This document shows, piece after piece, positions 50,215 through 59,435 of a stretch of DNA of 64,000 nucleotides. The translations under genes were made by a program, and so were the position numbers. Numbering within the stretch: the stretch's first letter is position 1; each line of letters opens with the position of its first letter. This DNA comes from Rhodococcus jostii RHA1 (lineage in GTDB: Bacteria; Actinomycetota; Actinomycetes; Mycobacteriales; Mycobacteriaceae). Location of the stretch: positions 5,460,501 through 5,524,500 of the forward strand of contig NC_008268.1 of NCBI RefSeq assembly GCF_000014565.1, read 5' to 3'. The notes under the pieces were generated by a model. That model ran no database searches. It saw nothing but the letters and a program-made list of their open reading frames with translations, and had not been told where the DNA came from.

Positions 50215-52077
50215 ATGTCCACACCTGGTACTCCTTCGATCGACCCGCGGCTGGTCGCGCAGCTTTCCGGTGACTTCTCGGCGCTCGGGCAGCAGATGCG
50301 TCACGTGGGTGAGAACCTCGCGGTCCTGCAGGCTCAGCTCGCAACCATCCAGAGGCCCCAACCCCAACCCCAGCCGGCGCCGCAGCCGATGTACCGACCC
50401 CCGGTCGCCCAGCCGCCCCCGCCGCCCGCACCGGCCGTCCCGTACCGCCCCGCTCCGCCGCCACCGCCCCGGGTGGCTCGGGTGGCTCGCGAACCCTGGT
50501 GGCAGCGCGACGGGGTGATCAGCCGCGTGCTGGCCGTCGCGGGTGTGGCCGTCACCCTGATCGGAGTCGTGATGCTGCTGGTGCTGGCGGCGCAGGCCGG
50601 ATTCTTCGGTCCGGAACTGCGCGTCGTGGCGGGCGGGTTGTTCTCGGCCGGTCTCGTCTACACCGGTGCCCGTGTCTTCGGGCGGCCCGGCGGCCGGGTC
50701 GGCGCGATTGCGCTCGCGGCAACGGGTATCGCCGGCGCCTACCTCGACGTCGTGGCCGTCGCGGTCGTCTACCACTGGTTGCTGCCGGTGCTCGCGATGG
50801 TCGTGGCACTCGGGATCGCGGGAGCCGGTGTCGCACTCGCGGTGCGGTGGGGTTCGCAGCCCCTCGCGCTGCTCGTGGTGACCGGCGCCGCCGTGCTCGC
50901 ACCCGTCCTCACCGACGGCATCACGCTCACCCTCATCGGATTCCTGTTCGTCATCCAGGTCGCCAGCTTCCCCGCGCAACTCGGTCGCGACTGGCTGTAC
51001 CTGGCGATCGCGCGGACGTGCCCGGTGGTGATCGCCTTGCTGATCGCGATCGCGAGTTCCGGACTGTCCGACCGGCCGGAGAGGTTCTGGCTGCTCGCGT
51101 CCGCCGCTCTGGTCGCCCTGTTCGGGCTCGTCTCGTCGATCATCCTGTTGCGCAGCAATTCTCGTGACGTCACCGCGACCGCGATGATCGTCACGACGGC
51201 CGTCCCGACGCTGGTGATCGGCCACCTCTTCGACCGGCTCGGGTCCACGCTCATCGCGTTGGTCCTGGCCGCCGCGATGTTCGCCGCGTTCGCGGCGGCG
51301 CGGTCGTTGCCGCGACACGCACGGATCGCGCTCGCGGGCGTGGGTACCCTCGCCCTGCTCGAGGCCTGCCTCATCGGATCGAGCGAAGACCTCGCGCCAC
51401 TCGTCCTGCTCGGGGTGGCGGCACTGTTCCTCACCCTCGGCGGGCAGGCGGACTCGCGGATCGCGTATGCCGTCGGTGCGGTCTTCACCGTCGTCGGCGG
51501 GTTCGCCTTCGTGATCACCGTGCCCCCGTTCGTCCTCGTCGACGAGGACAGCGCGCTCGACTCGCTCGGGGTGACCACGGTGCTGTCCTCGCTGGTGCTG
51601 GCGGGAACCGTGTTCCTGTTCGTCTGGTACGCGCACACTCTGAAACTGTTGAGCGCCAACACCGCCCAGCCGTGGTGGGTGCTCGCCGGGCTGGTGATCC
51701 TGTACGCCGTCACCGCTGCGACGGTGTCCGCGGGCACGGCGCTCACCGGGACGTCGGCAGGATTCATCGCCGGACACTGCGCCGCGACCATCGCGTGGAT
51801 GGCGGCGGCGACGGCGGCCCTGGTGTTCGGACTGGCCCGCCGCGACTACGCGCACACGGCACTCGGGGTCGGACTGGGATTGACCGCCGCGGCGCTGGCC
51901 AAACTGTTCCTTTTCGACCTGGCCACCCTCGACGGCCTGTTCCGCGTCCTCGCGTTCCTCGTGGTCGGCCTGCTGTTGCTCCTCGCCGGCACCCGCTACG
52001 CGCGTGAATTCGCGGAGCGGGAGGCCGGACGGGGAACGCCGAACGGCTCCGTCAGCGCCGGTTCTGCCGAGCGATGA
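50215..52077 (+). CDS. DUF2339 multi-pass membrane protein
   Basis: A 620-residue protein. Residues 1-45 are polar, with a Pro/Gln-rich segment (about 43-100: PQPQPQP, PPPPPAPAVP). About 16 to 18 hydrophobic helices follow, starting with REPWWQRDGVISRVLAVAGV. This is the DUF2339 pattern of large actinobacterial membrane proteins of unknown function, often next to envelope genes. Its last 26 bases overlap the 3' end of mmpL3 on the other strand. Confidence 0.85.
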   Translation: MSTPGTPSIDPRLVAQLSGDFSALGQQMRHVGENLAVLQAQLATIQRPQPQPQPAPQPMYRPPVAQPPPPPAPAVPYRPAPPPPPRVARVAREPWWQRDGVISRVLAVAGVAVTLIGVVMLLVLAAQAGFFGPELRVVAGGLFSAGLVYTGARVFGRPGGRVGAIALAATGIAGAYLDVVAVAVVYHWLLPVLAMVVALGIAGAGVALAVRWGSQPLALLVVTGAAVLAPVLTDGITLTLIGFLFVIQVASFPAQLGRDWLYLAIARTCPVVIALLIAIASSGLSDRPERFWLLASAALVALFGLVSSIILLRSNSRDVTATAMIVTTAVPTLVIGHLFDRLGSTLIALVLAAAMFAAFAAARSLPRHARIALAGVGTLALLEACLIGSSEDLAPLVLLGVAALFLTLGGQADSRIAYAVGAVFTVVGGFAFVITVPPFVLVDEDSALDSLGVTTVLSSLVLAGTVFLFVWYAHTLKLLSANTAQPWWVLAGLVILYAVTAATVSAGTALTGTSAGFIAGHCAATIAWMAAATAALVFGLARRDYAHTALGVGLGLTAAALAKLFLFDLATLDGLFRVLAFLVVGLLLLLAGTRYAREFAEREAGRGTPNGSVSAGSAER

Positions 52078-55066
52078 GTTCGCTGACGCTGACGGCGTTG
52101 CCGTCGTCCGCGCGGTGCCTGCCGCTCGAGGCGTCGTCCGGATCGACGGGCGGTTCCTCGACGCTGCGGCGGCGCGAGCCGTTGGCAGGCGTTCCGTTGG
52201 CAGGGGCGCCGTTGGGCGGGGTGCCGTTCGCGGGCGAGCCGTTGCTGCGCCTGCCGCCGTTCACGGGTTCCGAAGGCTCGGCGGCGCGACGTCTCGACGG
52301 AATCGGCGGCACCGGGCGGGTAGGAGACGACTGGGGGGTCTCCTGCTCGTACGGTGCGGGCACCGAGCGCGGCGAGCGGGTCGGCAGTGACGGCGCCGAC
52401 GCACTGGGTCGCGGTTCGGCGGGCGAGGAGATCGGCCGCGGTTCGGCGGCCGACGTGGACCGGAGGTCCGCGAGCCAACTCTCGATCGGACGCGACTCGG
52501 TGGCCGGACCCGGGGCGGGGGCCGCCGGACGGGGCCGCGGAACAGGACGCGACTGCGGTGCGGGCCGCGACTGCGGTGCGGGCCGCGACTGCGGTACGGG
52601 CCGCGACGGCGTCGGGGCCGGGCGCGGCGGAGCAGGCTGCGGCAGCACAGTGGTCTGCGGTTCCGCGGTCGGGGTCTCCTCGATCTCCTCCGGTGCCCGA
52701 GCGGGACGGCCGGTCGCCGACCGGCGGGCCTCGTTCTGCGCCCGGCGCGCCTTCGCGTCGTCCTCGGACATCTTCGCGGCCAGCGCCCGCGCGGTGACCA
52801 ACGGGATCGGCTCGGTGAGCGGTTCCGGTTTGCGGGGTGCGGGCGGCGCCGCGAGCTTGCGCTGCGGCGGGACGGCACCGATCGGGGTGAGCTCCGGGAC
52901 GTCGGTGGGCATCAGCTCGTTGTCGAGGATGGGCTCACCGAGACCCGTCTTCTCCTGGATTCGCTTCATCCACGCCGGCGCCCACCAGCAGTCGTCGCCG
53001 AGGAGTTTCATCGTGGCGGGGACCAGGAACATACGGATGAGGGTCGCGTCGATGATCAGCGCGGCGATCATGCCGTAGGAGATGTACTTCATCATCACGA
53101 GTTCCGAGAACCCGAACGCACCGGTGACGACGATGAGGATGAGCGCGGCCGCGGTGATGATGCGGCCCGTGTGCGCCGTGCCGATGCGGATCGACTCCGT
53201 CGTACTCGCCCCCTGCGCCCGCGCCTCGACCATCCGCGAGAGCAGGAACACCTCGTAGTCGGTGGACAGGCCGTAGACGATCGCGATGATCAGCACCAGC
53301 ACCGGCGACATGATCGGGCCGGGGGTGAAGTTCAACCACTCCGAACCGTGACCGTCGATGAAGATCCACGTCAGGATGCCGAGCGTGGACCCGAGGCCCA
53401 GCGCGCTCATCAACGCCGCCTTGATCGGCAGCACCAGCGAGCCGAACGTCAGGAACATCAGCAGCGTCGTCAGGACGAGGACGGAGATCACCATCGTGGG
53501 CAGGTGGTCGAGCAACGCGGCGATACTGTCCTGCTCGATCGCCGGGGTACCGCCCACCAGTACCTGCACGCCGTCCGGACTGTCCATGGCGCGCAGATAG
53601 TCGATGGTCGGCTTGGACTCGTTGCGGTCGACGAGGCCCGCCTTGAGGACGACCACACCGTCCTTGGCCGCACCCTCCGGGGTGAATCGCTCGATCAGCC
53701 CCGGCGCGCCACTGGCCTCCTTGATGATCTGGCCGAGCGCCTTGTTGTCGGCGTCGGACACGACCAGCTTGACCGGTTCGGTGCGCAGGTTCGGGAAGAT
53801 CTCGTCGAACTGTTCCTGCGCGGCTCGCGTCGAGCTGTCCGGGGGAAGATAGGTCTCGTTGATGCCACCGAACTTGATGCCCGTCAGCGGCACGATCAGC
53901 AGGAGCAGACCCACGACGATCGGGATGGTGACCTTGAGCGGGTTACGCATCACCCAGCGGGTGAGCCGGCCCCAGATGCTCGCCTCGATCTCTTCGGTGT
54001 TCTTGGTCTGACGGAAACGGTCGAGGCTGAGGGCGTCGATGCGCTTGCCGAGGATGCCGAGGATCGCGGGCAGGATCGTGATCGACGTCAGCGCCGCCAG
54101 GCCGACCGTGGCGATGGCGCCGTAGGCGACGGACTTCAGGAAGCCCTGCGGGAACAGCAGCAGACCGCCGAGGCTGGCGACGATCATCGTCGCCGAGAAG
54201 ACCACGGTGCGACCCGAGGTCATCACCGTTCGGCGGACGGCGGAGCGGGTGTCGTACCCCTCCGCCATCTCTTCTCGGAACCGGCTGACGATGAACAACC
54301 CGTAGTCGATGGCCAGACCGAGCCCCACGAGGGAGACCACGGGCGCGACGAACGAGTTGACCTCGGTGAAGTTGGTGATCAGCCGGACGACGCCGTTGGC
54401 CCCGACCACGGTCAGGCCGCCGATGATCAGTGGCAGCGCCGCCGCGACGACACCGCCGAACACGAAGAACAGCAGGATGCCGACGGCCGGGATCGCGAGG
54501 ATCTCCATTCGCCTGATGTCCTTGGCCATCGTGTCGTTGAGCGCACCCGACACGGGCTGGAGTCCGGCGAGCTGCACGTCGACGCCGTCGATGTAGAACT
54601 CGTCCTTGACGTCGCGGAAATTGGCCGTGACCTCGGTGTCGTTGTCACCGACGATCGCGATGCTCTCGATCGCGTGCTGCTTGTCGGCGTCCGCGGCGGA
54701 CGCCAACTGTGGTGCGCTGCCGACCTTGAAGTAACCGCCGTTGATCTTGAGGATCTTGTCCGGGTGTTCCGCGGCCAGCCGCTCGAGGTTCTCGACGACC
54801 TTCGCCTGGAAGTCGGGGTCCTCGATCGTCTTGCCCTCGGGCGCCGTGTAGAGCGCCACGACGTCGCTGTTGGTGTCGCGACCGAAGGTGCCGTCAGCCA
54901 GCTTCGCCGCGGCGACCGACTCCGAGCCCGGATCGTCCCAGCCGCTCTGGCTGAGATGCTTCTCGAGGCCCAGGCCGTACGCGGCCGAACCGAGCAACAA
55001 GGCAACCATGATGCCGATGACGGTGAATCGGGCCCGGTAGACGACGCTTCCCCAGCTCGCGAACAC
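52052..55066 (-). CDS. mmpL3: MmpL3-type trehalose monomycolate transporter (RND/MMPL family)
   Basis: A 1004-residue RND-family transporter with two sets of helices and large extracytoplasmic loops. The proton-relay Asp-Tyr pairs Asp254-Tyr255 (GLAIDYGLFIVSRFREEM) and a second in YGLSTDYEVFLLSRMVEA near residue 640 match those of MmpL3. The C-terminal ~270 residues are a Pro/Arg/Ser-rich cytoplasmic tail with RPAPQS repeats and an NGTPANG-type repeat. It flips trehalose monomycolate for the mycolate layer. The neighbours (NYN, trmB, then GTPases and pckG) are those of M. tuberculosis mmpL3. GTG start after GTAGGAGTT. Confidence 0.92.
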   Translation of the reverse strand: MFASWGSVVYRARFTVIGIMVALLLGSAAYGLGLEKHLSQSGWDDPGSESVAAAKLADGTFGRDTNSDVVALYTAPEGKTIEDPDFQAKVVENLERLAAEHPDKILKINGGYFKVGSAPQLASAADADKQHAIESIAIVGDNDTEVTANFRDVKDEFYIDGVDVQLAGLQPVSGALNDTMAKDIRRMEILAIPAVGILLFFVFGGVVAAALPLIIGGLTVVGANGVVRLITNFTEVNSFVAPVVSLVGLGLAIDYGLFIVSRFREEMAEGYDTRSAVRRTVMTSGRTVVFSATMIVASLGGLLLFPQGFLKSVAYGAIATVGLAALTSITILPAILGILGKRIDALSLDRFRQTKNTEEIEASIWGRLTRWVMRNPLKVTIPIVVGLLLLIVPLTGIKFGGINETYLPPDSSTRAAQEQFDEIFPNLRTEPVKLVVSDADNKALGQIIKEASGAPGLIERFTPEGAAKDGVVVLKAGLVDRNESKPTIDYLRAMDSPDGVQVLVGGTPAIEQDSIAALLDHLPTMVISVLVLTTLLMFLTFGSLVLPIKAALMSALGLGSTLGILTWIFIDGHGSEWLNFTPGPIMSPVLVLIIAIVYGLSTDYEVFLLSRMVEARAQGASTTESIRIGTAHTGRIITAAALILIVVTGAFGFSELVMMKYISYGMIAALIIDATLIRMFLVPATMKLLGDDCWWAPAWMKRIQEKTGLGEPILDNELMPTDVPELTPIGAVPPQRKLAAPPAPRKPEPLTEPIPLVTARALAAKMSEDDAKARRAQNEARRSATGRPARAPEEIEETPTAEPQTTVLPQPAPPRPAPTPSRPVPQSRPAPQSRPAPQSRPVPRPRPAAPAPGPATESRPIESWLADLRSTSAAEPRPISSPAEPRPSASAPSLPTRSPRSVPAPYEQETPQSSPTRPVPPIPSRRRAAEPSEPVNGGRRSNGSPANGTPPNGAPANGTPANGSRRRSVEEPPVDPDDASSGRHRADDGNAVSVSELIARQNRR

Positions 55067-55076
55067 TGATCAACTC

Positions 55077-55808
55077 CTACTCGGCAGCACTCTTCCGCCC
55101 GACGAGCAGGGCGGAAAGCGGTCGGAACGGCTGCAACCAGGCACCCTCGTCGGGCAGTGTGTCGAGGCTGACCCGAGGGAGTGGCTCCCGGAACACGCCG
55201 GGGATGTCCTCGAGATCGACGAAGTCCAGAAGGTCGGACGCGACCGCCCAGCTGGCGTGCTCGCGGAACCCGAGTATCTGGACCGGAATGCCGGTCGCGG
55301 CGATGTCCTCCAACGGTTCGCGAAACGCTTGACCGTCGGCGGAGGCGACCATGACACCGGCCAGCCCTTCGCCGTGACGAAGGGCGATGTGGTCCAGCAT
55401 GTCGGAATCGACGTCGCTGTCCTCATCGATCTTCGGCTTGGCGAACACCGCGAAGCCCACATTACGCAAGGCTTCGACCCACGGTCTCACGACATCGGCG
55501 CTGCCAGCCGCGATGTTGGTGAAGACCGTCGCCTCGGGTTCGAGTGTGTCGGTGCCGGACGCGGACAGTTCCGCGGTCCGGGAGAGCAGCCAGCGGCCGA
55601 GTGCGTCGAATCGTGGCCGGTAGGCCGCCGTGGGCCGGCCGCCGAGGATGGCGCCTAGACCCATGTCGAGGTTGGGTGCGTCCCAGACGAGAAGGACCCG
55701 CTTCTGGTGGCGTCCGTCACGTGCACCCACCACGGGAGATCCTGACGACACCGCGGTGCCTGCCGGGGCCGCGCCGGCTATGTCGGAGTACTGCTCGCTG
55801 ACGCTCAT
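55077..55808 (-). CDS. NYN domain ribonuclease-like protein (Rv0207c homologue)
   Basis: A 243-residue protein with an NYN (PIN-like) domain: RVLLVWDAPNLDMGLGAILGG has the first catalytic-type Asp residues, KIDEDSDVDSDMLDHIALRH and VMVASADGQAFREPLED add further acidic residues. This fold is found in tRNA/mRNA-processing nucleases. It lies between trmB (4-base ATGA overlap) and mmpL3 (10-base gap), so it is co-transcribed with them. In mycobacteria the equivalent gene has the same place. Whether it is an active nuclease is not known. Confidence 0.85.
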   Translation of the reverse strand: MSVSEQYSDIAGAAPAGTAVSSGSPVVGARDGRHQKRVLLVWDAPNLDMGLGAILGGRPTAAYRPRFDALGRWLLSRTAELSASGTDTLEPEATVFTNIAAGSADVVRPWVEALRNVGFAVFAKPKIDEDSDVDSDMLDHIALRHGEGLAGVMVASADGQAFREPLEDIAATGIPVQILGFREHASWAVASDLLDFVDLEDIPGVFREPLPRVSLDTLPDEGAWLQPFRPLSALLVGRKSAAE

Positions 55809-56581
55809 GACCTGATCTTCCCCCAAATCAACTCGGTGATCGCACTGCCGACCTGGTGGGCCTTGTCCTCGAACTTCGTCACCGGACGCTCGTGCGTCAT
55901 CGGCGATTCCCAGTCGAGGGAGGTCAGGAGGGGTTCCGCGTTGCCCGCCTCGGCGATGGCCTCGGCGTACTCGGCATGATCTGTTGCGACATGCAACACA
56001 CCGCCGGCCTTCAGCCGACTCGCGATCAGGGCGAAAGTGGGGGACTGCAGCAGGCGCCGCTTGTGATGGCGGGCCTTCGGCCACGGGTCCGGGAAGAAGA
56101 CACGGACTCCGGTGAGCGATTCCGGTTCGATCATGTTCTCAAGGACATCCATGGCGTCGCCGCGCAGGACCCGGATGTTCGGGATCTCGTCCCGTTCGAT
56201 CTGTTGAAGCAACTGTGCGAGCCCGGGCCGGTAGACCTCGACGGCCATGAGGTTCACGTGGGGTTCGGCCTTCGCCATCGCCGCGGTGGCGGTGCCCGTT
56301 CCCGAGCCGATCTCGAGGATGAGAGGGGCGTCACGGCCGAACCACGACGGCGCATCCAGGCGATGGTCCGAGACGTCCGCGCCGATCCGGGGCCATTGCC
56401 GGTCCCACGACTCCTGCTGCGCAACGGTCAGAGCGCCCCTGCGCGAGCGGAAACTTGTCACCCTCGGGTGGAGACGGGACCCCTTCGAGTCCTTCGTCTG
56501 CCCCTCCTCGGGGACGGCGGGTGCATCCTGATCAGCGTGGTTCACCGGACCATTGTCACGCATGAGGGGCGTTTCTGGCAT
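55805..56581 (-). CDS. trmB: tRNA (guanine-N7-)-methyltransferase
   Basis: About 258 residues. The SAM-binding motif LILEIGSGTGTATAAMA is at about residues 81-97, followed by EVYRPGLAQLLQQ, RGDAMDVLENM, and the TrmB signature FFPDPWPKARHHKRRLLQ near residue 160; the C-terminal part holds the HVATDHAEYAEA and TKFEDKAHQVG motifs. It methylates G46 of tRNA. The first ~50 residues are variable, and starts at 56581 and 56563 are both possible; the ATG at 56581 was chosen as the first. It overlaps the NYN gene by 4 bases. Confidence 0.93.
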   Translation of the reverse strand: MPETPLMRDNGPVNHADQDAPAVPEEGQTKDSKGSRLHPRVTSFRSRRGALTVAQQESWDRQWPRIGADVSDHRLDAPSWFGRDAPLILEIGSGTGTATAAMAKAEPHVNLMAVEVYRPGLAQLLQQIERDEIPNIRVLRGDAMDVLENMIEPESLTGVRVFFPDPWPKARHHKRRLLQSPTFALIASRLKAGGVLHVATDHAEYAEAIAEAGNAEPLLTSLDWESPMTHERPVTKFEDKAHQVGSAITELIWGKIRS

Positions 56582-56703
56582 ACGGGTCTGAAGTTCACCT
56601 TGAGACTTTTTCGATAATCCGGTGCCCAGCCTGCACGGTTGCCCACGCCGATTCGGGGTGGGTCTGACAGAATCGGCGCGGGACGAAGGGGGGTGACTGC
56701 GTC

Positions 56704-57573
56704 GTGGGCACTGCTGATGCCGGGGGCAGGGAACTGGCGGATCTCGCCGAACGAATGGCGGCACTGGACGGGGATTCCGGCGACCGTGTGCGCGACGCCG
56801 TGGCCGCGTTTCGGGCGCCGATCCGGGTCCAGACCGCGGGTCGAGCGGGTGTGGGCAGGTCGACCGTCGCCGCGGCACTGACCGTGAACGGGATCGCCGA
56901 CGCCGTCGTGGAGGAAGCGGACGCCGTCGACGTGCCCGGCGCACCCGACCCCGCGCTGGACGGCGACGTCGTGGTCTACGTCCTCGTCGAGTCGGTGCGC
57001 GACGCCGACCGGGACGCCGTGCGGACACTGGATCCGGCGCAGGCTCTGTTCGTCCTCAACAAATCCGACACGTTGGGCGCGTCGCGCGCGGCAGCCGACG
57101 CCTGGGCGACGGCGACCGCGCGTGCCGCCGAGTGCTCGGACGAAGGCGGCCTCCCGGCTCTGCCCCTCATCGGAACGCTCGCAGGAACGTCAGCGGAGTC
57201 CGGAATCGATGCGGTGTCGGCCGCCGTCACCGACCGGATCGCACGCACCCGGGCGCGCCGCGGCGAGACCCTGCTGAACGCGCTGCGGTCGCACGCGGCG
57301 CGCAGCCCCGCGTCCCGCGACGTGCTGGAGCGGTATCTCGCCGGCGACCACGCCGTCGCGCTCGCCGCCGCCGCGGCCCGGCTTCATCTCGCCGACTTCG
57401 CCGCGGAGGCGCCGGAGCCACCGCGCAGCGCCGCGGACGCGGCCCGGTGCGCGGACTGGTGGCGCGCGCAACTCGCCCGGCAGCCGACGGCCCGCCGCCG
57501 CCGGGCGGTCGTCGACGTCCGGCGTCACTACGTTCGCGTCTGGCAGCAGCTGAGCGGCAGCCCCGGAACGTGA
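56704..57573 (+). CDS. GTPase-like protein with altered P-loop (Rv0209-position homologue)
   Basis: A 289-residue protein with a GTPase-like N-terminal domain: P-loop GRAGVGRS (residues 46-53) with Arg52 where Walker A has Lys, and LNKSDT (N119-D122) as the G4 motif. The C-terminal half is Ala/Arg-rich and helical. GTG start after GGAGGGGGG-type ribosome site; the next gene overlaps by 4 bases (GTGA). The two together look like the small subunit/partner and large subunit of a GTPase pair. The place in the mmpL3-pckG locus matches mycobacterial Rv0209. No function is established. Confidence 0.75.
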   Translation: MGTADAGGRELADLAERMAALDGDSGDRVRDAVAAFRAPIRVQTAGRAGVGRSTVAAALTVNGIADAVVEEADAVDVPGAPDPALDGDVVVYVLVESVRDADRDAVRTLDPAQALFVLNKSDTLGASRAAADAWATATARAAECSDEGGLPALPLIGTLAGTSAESGIDAVSAAVTDRIARTRARRGETLLNALRSHAARSPASRDVLERYLAGDHAVALAAAAARLHLADFAAEAPEPPRSAADAARCADWWRAQLARQPTARRRRAVVDVRRHYVRVWQQLSGSPGT

Positions 57574-59018
57574 CGACGCAACGGCTGTCGGATCTACCCG
57601 CCGAGACCGTCGACGTGGTGACGCGATGGAATCCGGACGGCGTCGCCCGCCTGACGTCCGGTGGAGCCCCGCAGCGCGGTGTCTTCGTGGCGGGGCCGCG
57701 GCACGCAGGGAAGACCACGCTCGTCGGCGGGCTCCGCGCACTCGACGCGTCCGGGCTCGCGTTCGTGGAGGACCCGATCGACGCCCGCGTGATCCTGATG
57801 GTGTTCGATGCCGCGGGACCACTCGGACGGGAGGAGCTGTCCGTCCTCGACGTCGTCGCGCGACCGGCCCGTCCCGTGGTCTTCGCGCTCACCAAGACCG
57901 ATGTCCACCGGAACTGGGCGGGTGTGAGCGAACGCAACCGGGCCCTGCTCGCCCGGCACTCGACGCGATTCGCCGACGCGGAGATCCACCCGGTGGCGGC
58001 GGGTGGCTCCGGGGCCGAGGCGCTGCTCGCGGCGCTCCTGCGTGCCGCCCGCGCCCAGGGCCCCGACCCGCGCTCCGCCACCGAGGCCGTGCTCGAGCAG
58101 ACCCGGCGCATGATCGTGGCCACCGCCCGGTCCGTGCGAGAGACCGAGCCGGGCGCGGAACTGCGCGCCGAGCGGGTTCGCGCGCTGACGCTGCGGGACG
58201 GCAGGCGCACCGAACGGGTCGCGCAGCTCCGCGGTCAGGTCCAGCTCGCGAAGGTCGAGTTGATGCACGAGGTGGCCGCCCAGTGTCGCGCGGCCGGCAC
58301 GACCGCACGCGCCGAGATCGACCGCGCCGGCCGCGGGACGCTCGAGGGTTACCCCGACCGGCTCGCCGAGATGGTGCGCGAGAGAAGTGGTGCGGTCGAT
58401 GCCGCGGTGACCGCGCGCCTCGACGACCTGCGGTCGCGGGTCGGCGTCACCGTGTCCGCTTCCGGGGCCGCCGTTCCGCTACCGGAGCCGGTTGCGCCGG
58501 ACGGGCCAGAACCGCGACACCGCGGACTCGAGGACCGGATGACGATCCTGATCGGTGCGTCCGCCGGGCTCGGTCTGGGGAGGCTGGTGGTCTCGCCGCT
58601 GTCGATGGTGCCTGCGCTCGACATCGCAACCATCCCGCTCACCCTCGCGCTGGGAGCCGTGGCGGCGTGGTGGCTGACGAAGGCACGCGGGCACGTCGCC
58701 GAACGCGCCCACATGCGGCAGTGGGCCACCGACGCGTTGGTGCACGCGCGGTCCCAGTGGGAGCAGTTCGTCCTCGGCCGGCTGCTGGCGGCCGAGGCTC
58801 GGGTGGGCGAGGCGATCATCGCCGAGAGCCGGGTGTGCGCCCGGGACGTGGACGAACGGGTCGCGCAGATCGACGGCGAACTCCGTCGCCTGGCCGCGAG
58901 ACGCAACGGGCAGCTGTCGTCCTGCGAACGCGACCTCGGGGCGGTCGACCGGGGTCTGCAGGAGGTCCGCAGGCAGCCGGGGGAACCGAATCGCCGCAGC
59001 GAACGTCTGAATACATAG
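57570..59018 (+). CDS. Membrane-associated GTPase-like protein (Rv0210-position homologue), possibly dynamin-like
   Basis: A 482-residue protein. The N-terminal GTPase-like domain has P-loop GPRHAGKT (residues 42-49) and TKTD (108-111) in the G4 position. Long helical, Arg/Glu/Ala-rich stretches (about 160-300) follow, then a pair of hydrophobic segments near 325-370 (ILIGASAGLGLGRLVVSPLS and ATIPLTLALGAVAAWWL), and another helical end. GTPase head, stalk-like helices and a membrane hairpin are the layout of bacterial dynamin-like proteins, here with a smaller GTPase next to it. Translation is coupled to the first gene. This is inference from layout only. Confidence 0.7.
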   Translation: MTTQRLSDLPAETVDVVTRWNPDGVARLTSGGAPQRGVFVAGPRHAGKTTLVGGLRALDASGLAFVEDPIDARVILMVFDAAGPLGREELSVLDVVARPARPVVFALTKTDVHRNWAGVSERNRALLARHSTRFADAEIHPVAAGGSGAEALLAALLRAARAQGPDPRSATEAVLEQTRRMIVATARSVRETEPGAELRAERVRALTLRDGRRTERVAQLRGQVQLAKVELMHEVAAQCRAAGTTARAEIDRAGRGTLEGYPDRLAEMVRERSGAVDAAVTARLDDLRSRVGVTVSASGAAVPLPEPVAPDGPEPRHRGLEDRMTILIGASAGLGLGRLVVSPLSMVPALDIATIPLTLALGAVAAWWLTKARGHVAERAHMRQWATDALVHARSQWEQFVLGRLLAAEARVGEAIIAESRVCARDVDERVAQIDGELRRLAARRNGQLSSCERDLGAVDRGLQEVRRQPGEPNRRSERLNT

Positions 59019-59123
59019 ATGCCTGACCGAGGTTCGCCCGCTTTCGTGTGGAATCGTGTTGAATTATCTTGATATGTCTTGATTTGTGCGGGAAACTGGT
59101 CCGAAATGCGAAGGGAGACCGCG

Positions 59124-59435
59124 GTGGCGACGACTGAGAGTTTTCTGGTCCCGGACGTGCCGGACCTCGATCCGGACACGTTCGGTCACGATTCCGGGGC
59201 GGTCGCGCTCACCGATCCGACCCACGACATCGACGGAGACGGCATCCTCGACACCCAGACCTTCGACGCGGGCGACGCCGTCGTCATCGCCTCCGACCTC
59301 GACTCGGACGGCGACGCAGACCATCTGACGATGATCCACGAGGACGGTGCCTATGCGTCGTGGGAGTTTCGCCGCGACGGCGACGGCGTCGTGCACTGGC
59401 AGCAGACCGATGGCGGGACTCTCGGTAACGGCTGA
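59124..59435 (+). CDS. Small acidic EF-hand-like protein (DUF6802 type)
   Basis: A 103-residue very acidic protein, with two Asp-rich loops, DIDGDGILDT and DLDSDGDADH, resembling the DxDxDG core of EF-hand or dockerin-type calcium-binding loops. The length and pattern fit the actinobacterial DUF6802 family. GTG at 59124 follows AAGGGAG at 6 bases. No signal peptide is seen. The function is unknown; it may bind calcium. It lies between the GTPase genes and pckG. Confidence 0.7.
   Translation: MATTESFLVPDVPDLDPDTFGHDSGAVALTDPTHDIDGDGILDTQTFDAGDAVVIASDLDSDGDADHLTMIHEDGAYASWEFRRDGDGVVHWQQTDGGTLGNG

Noticed and set aside
52551..52604. Possible CRISPR-like direct repeats
   Set aside because: They are three 18-base in-frame repeats encoding RPAPQS in the MmpL3 tail, with no spacers.
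53171..55069. A 632-codon plus-strand frame antisense to mmpL3
   Set aside because: His/Arg/Asp-rich shadow of the real gene without motifs.
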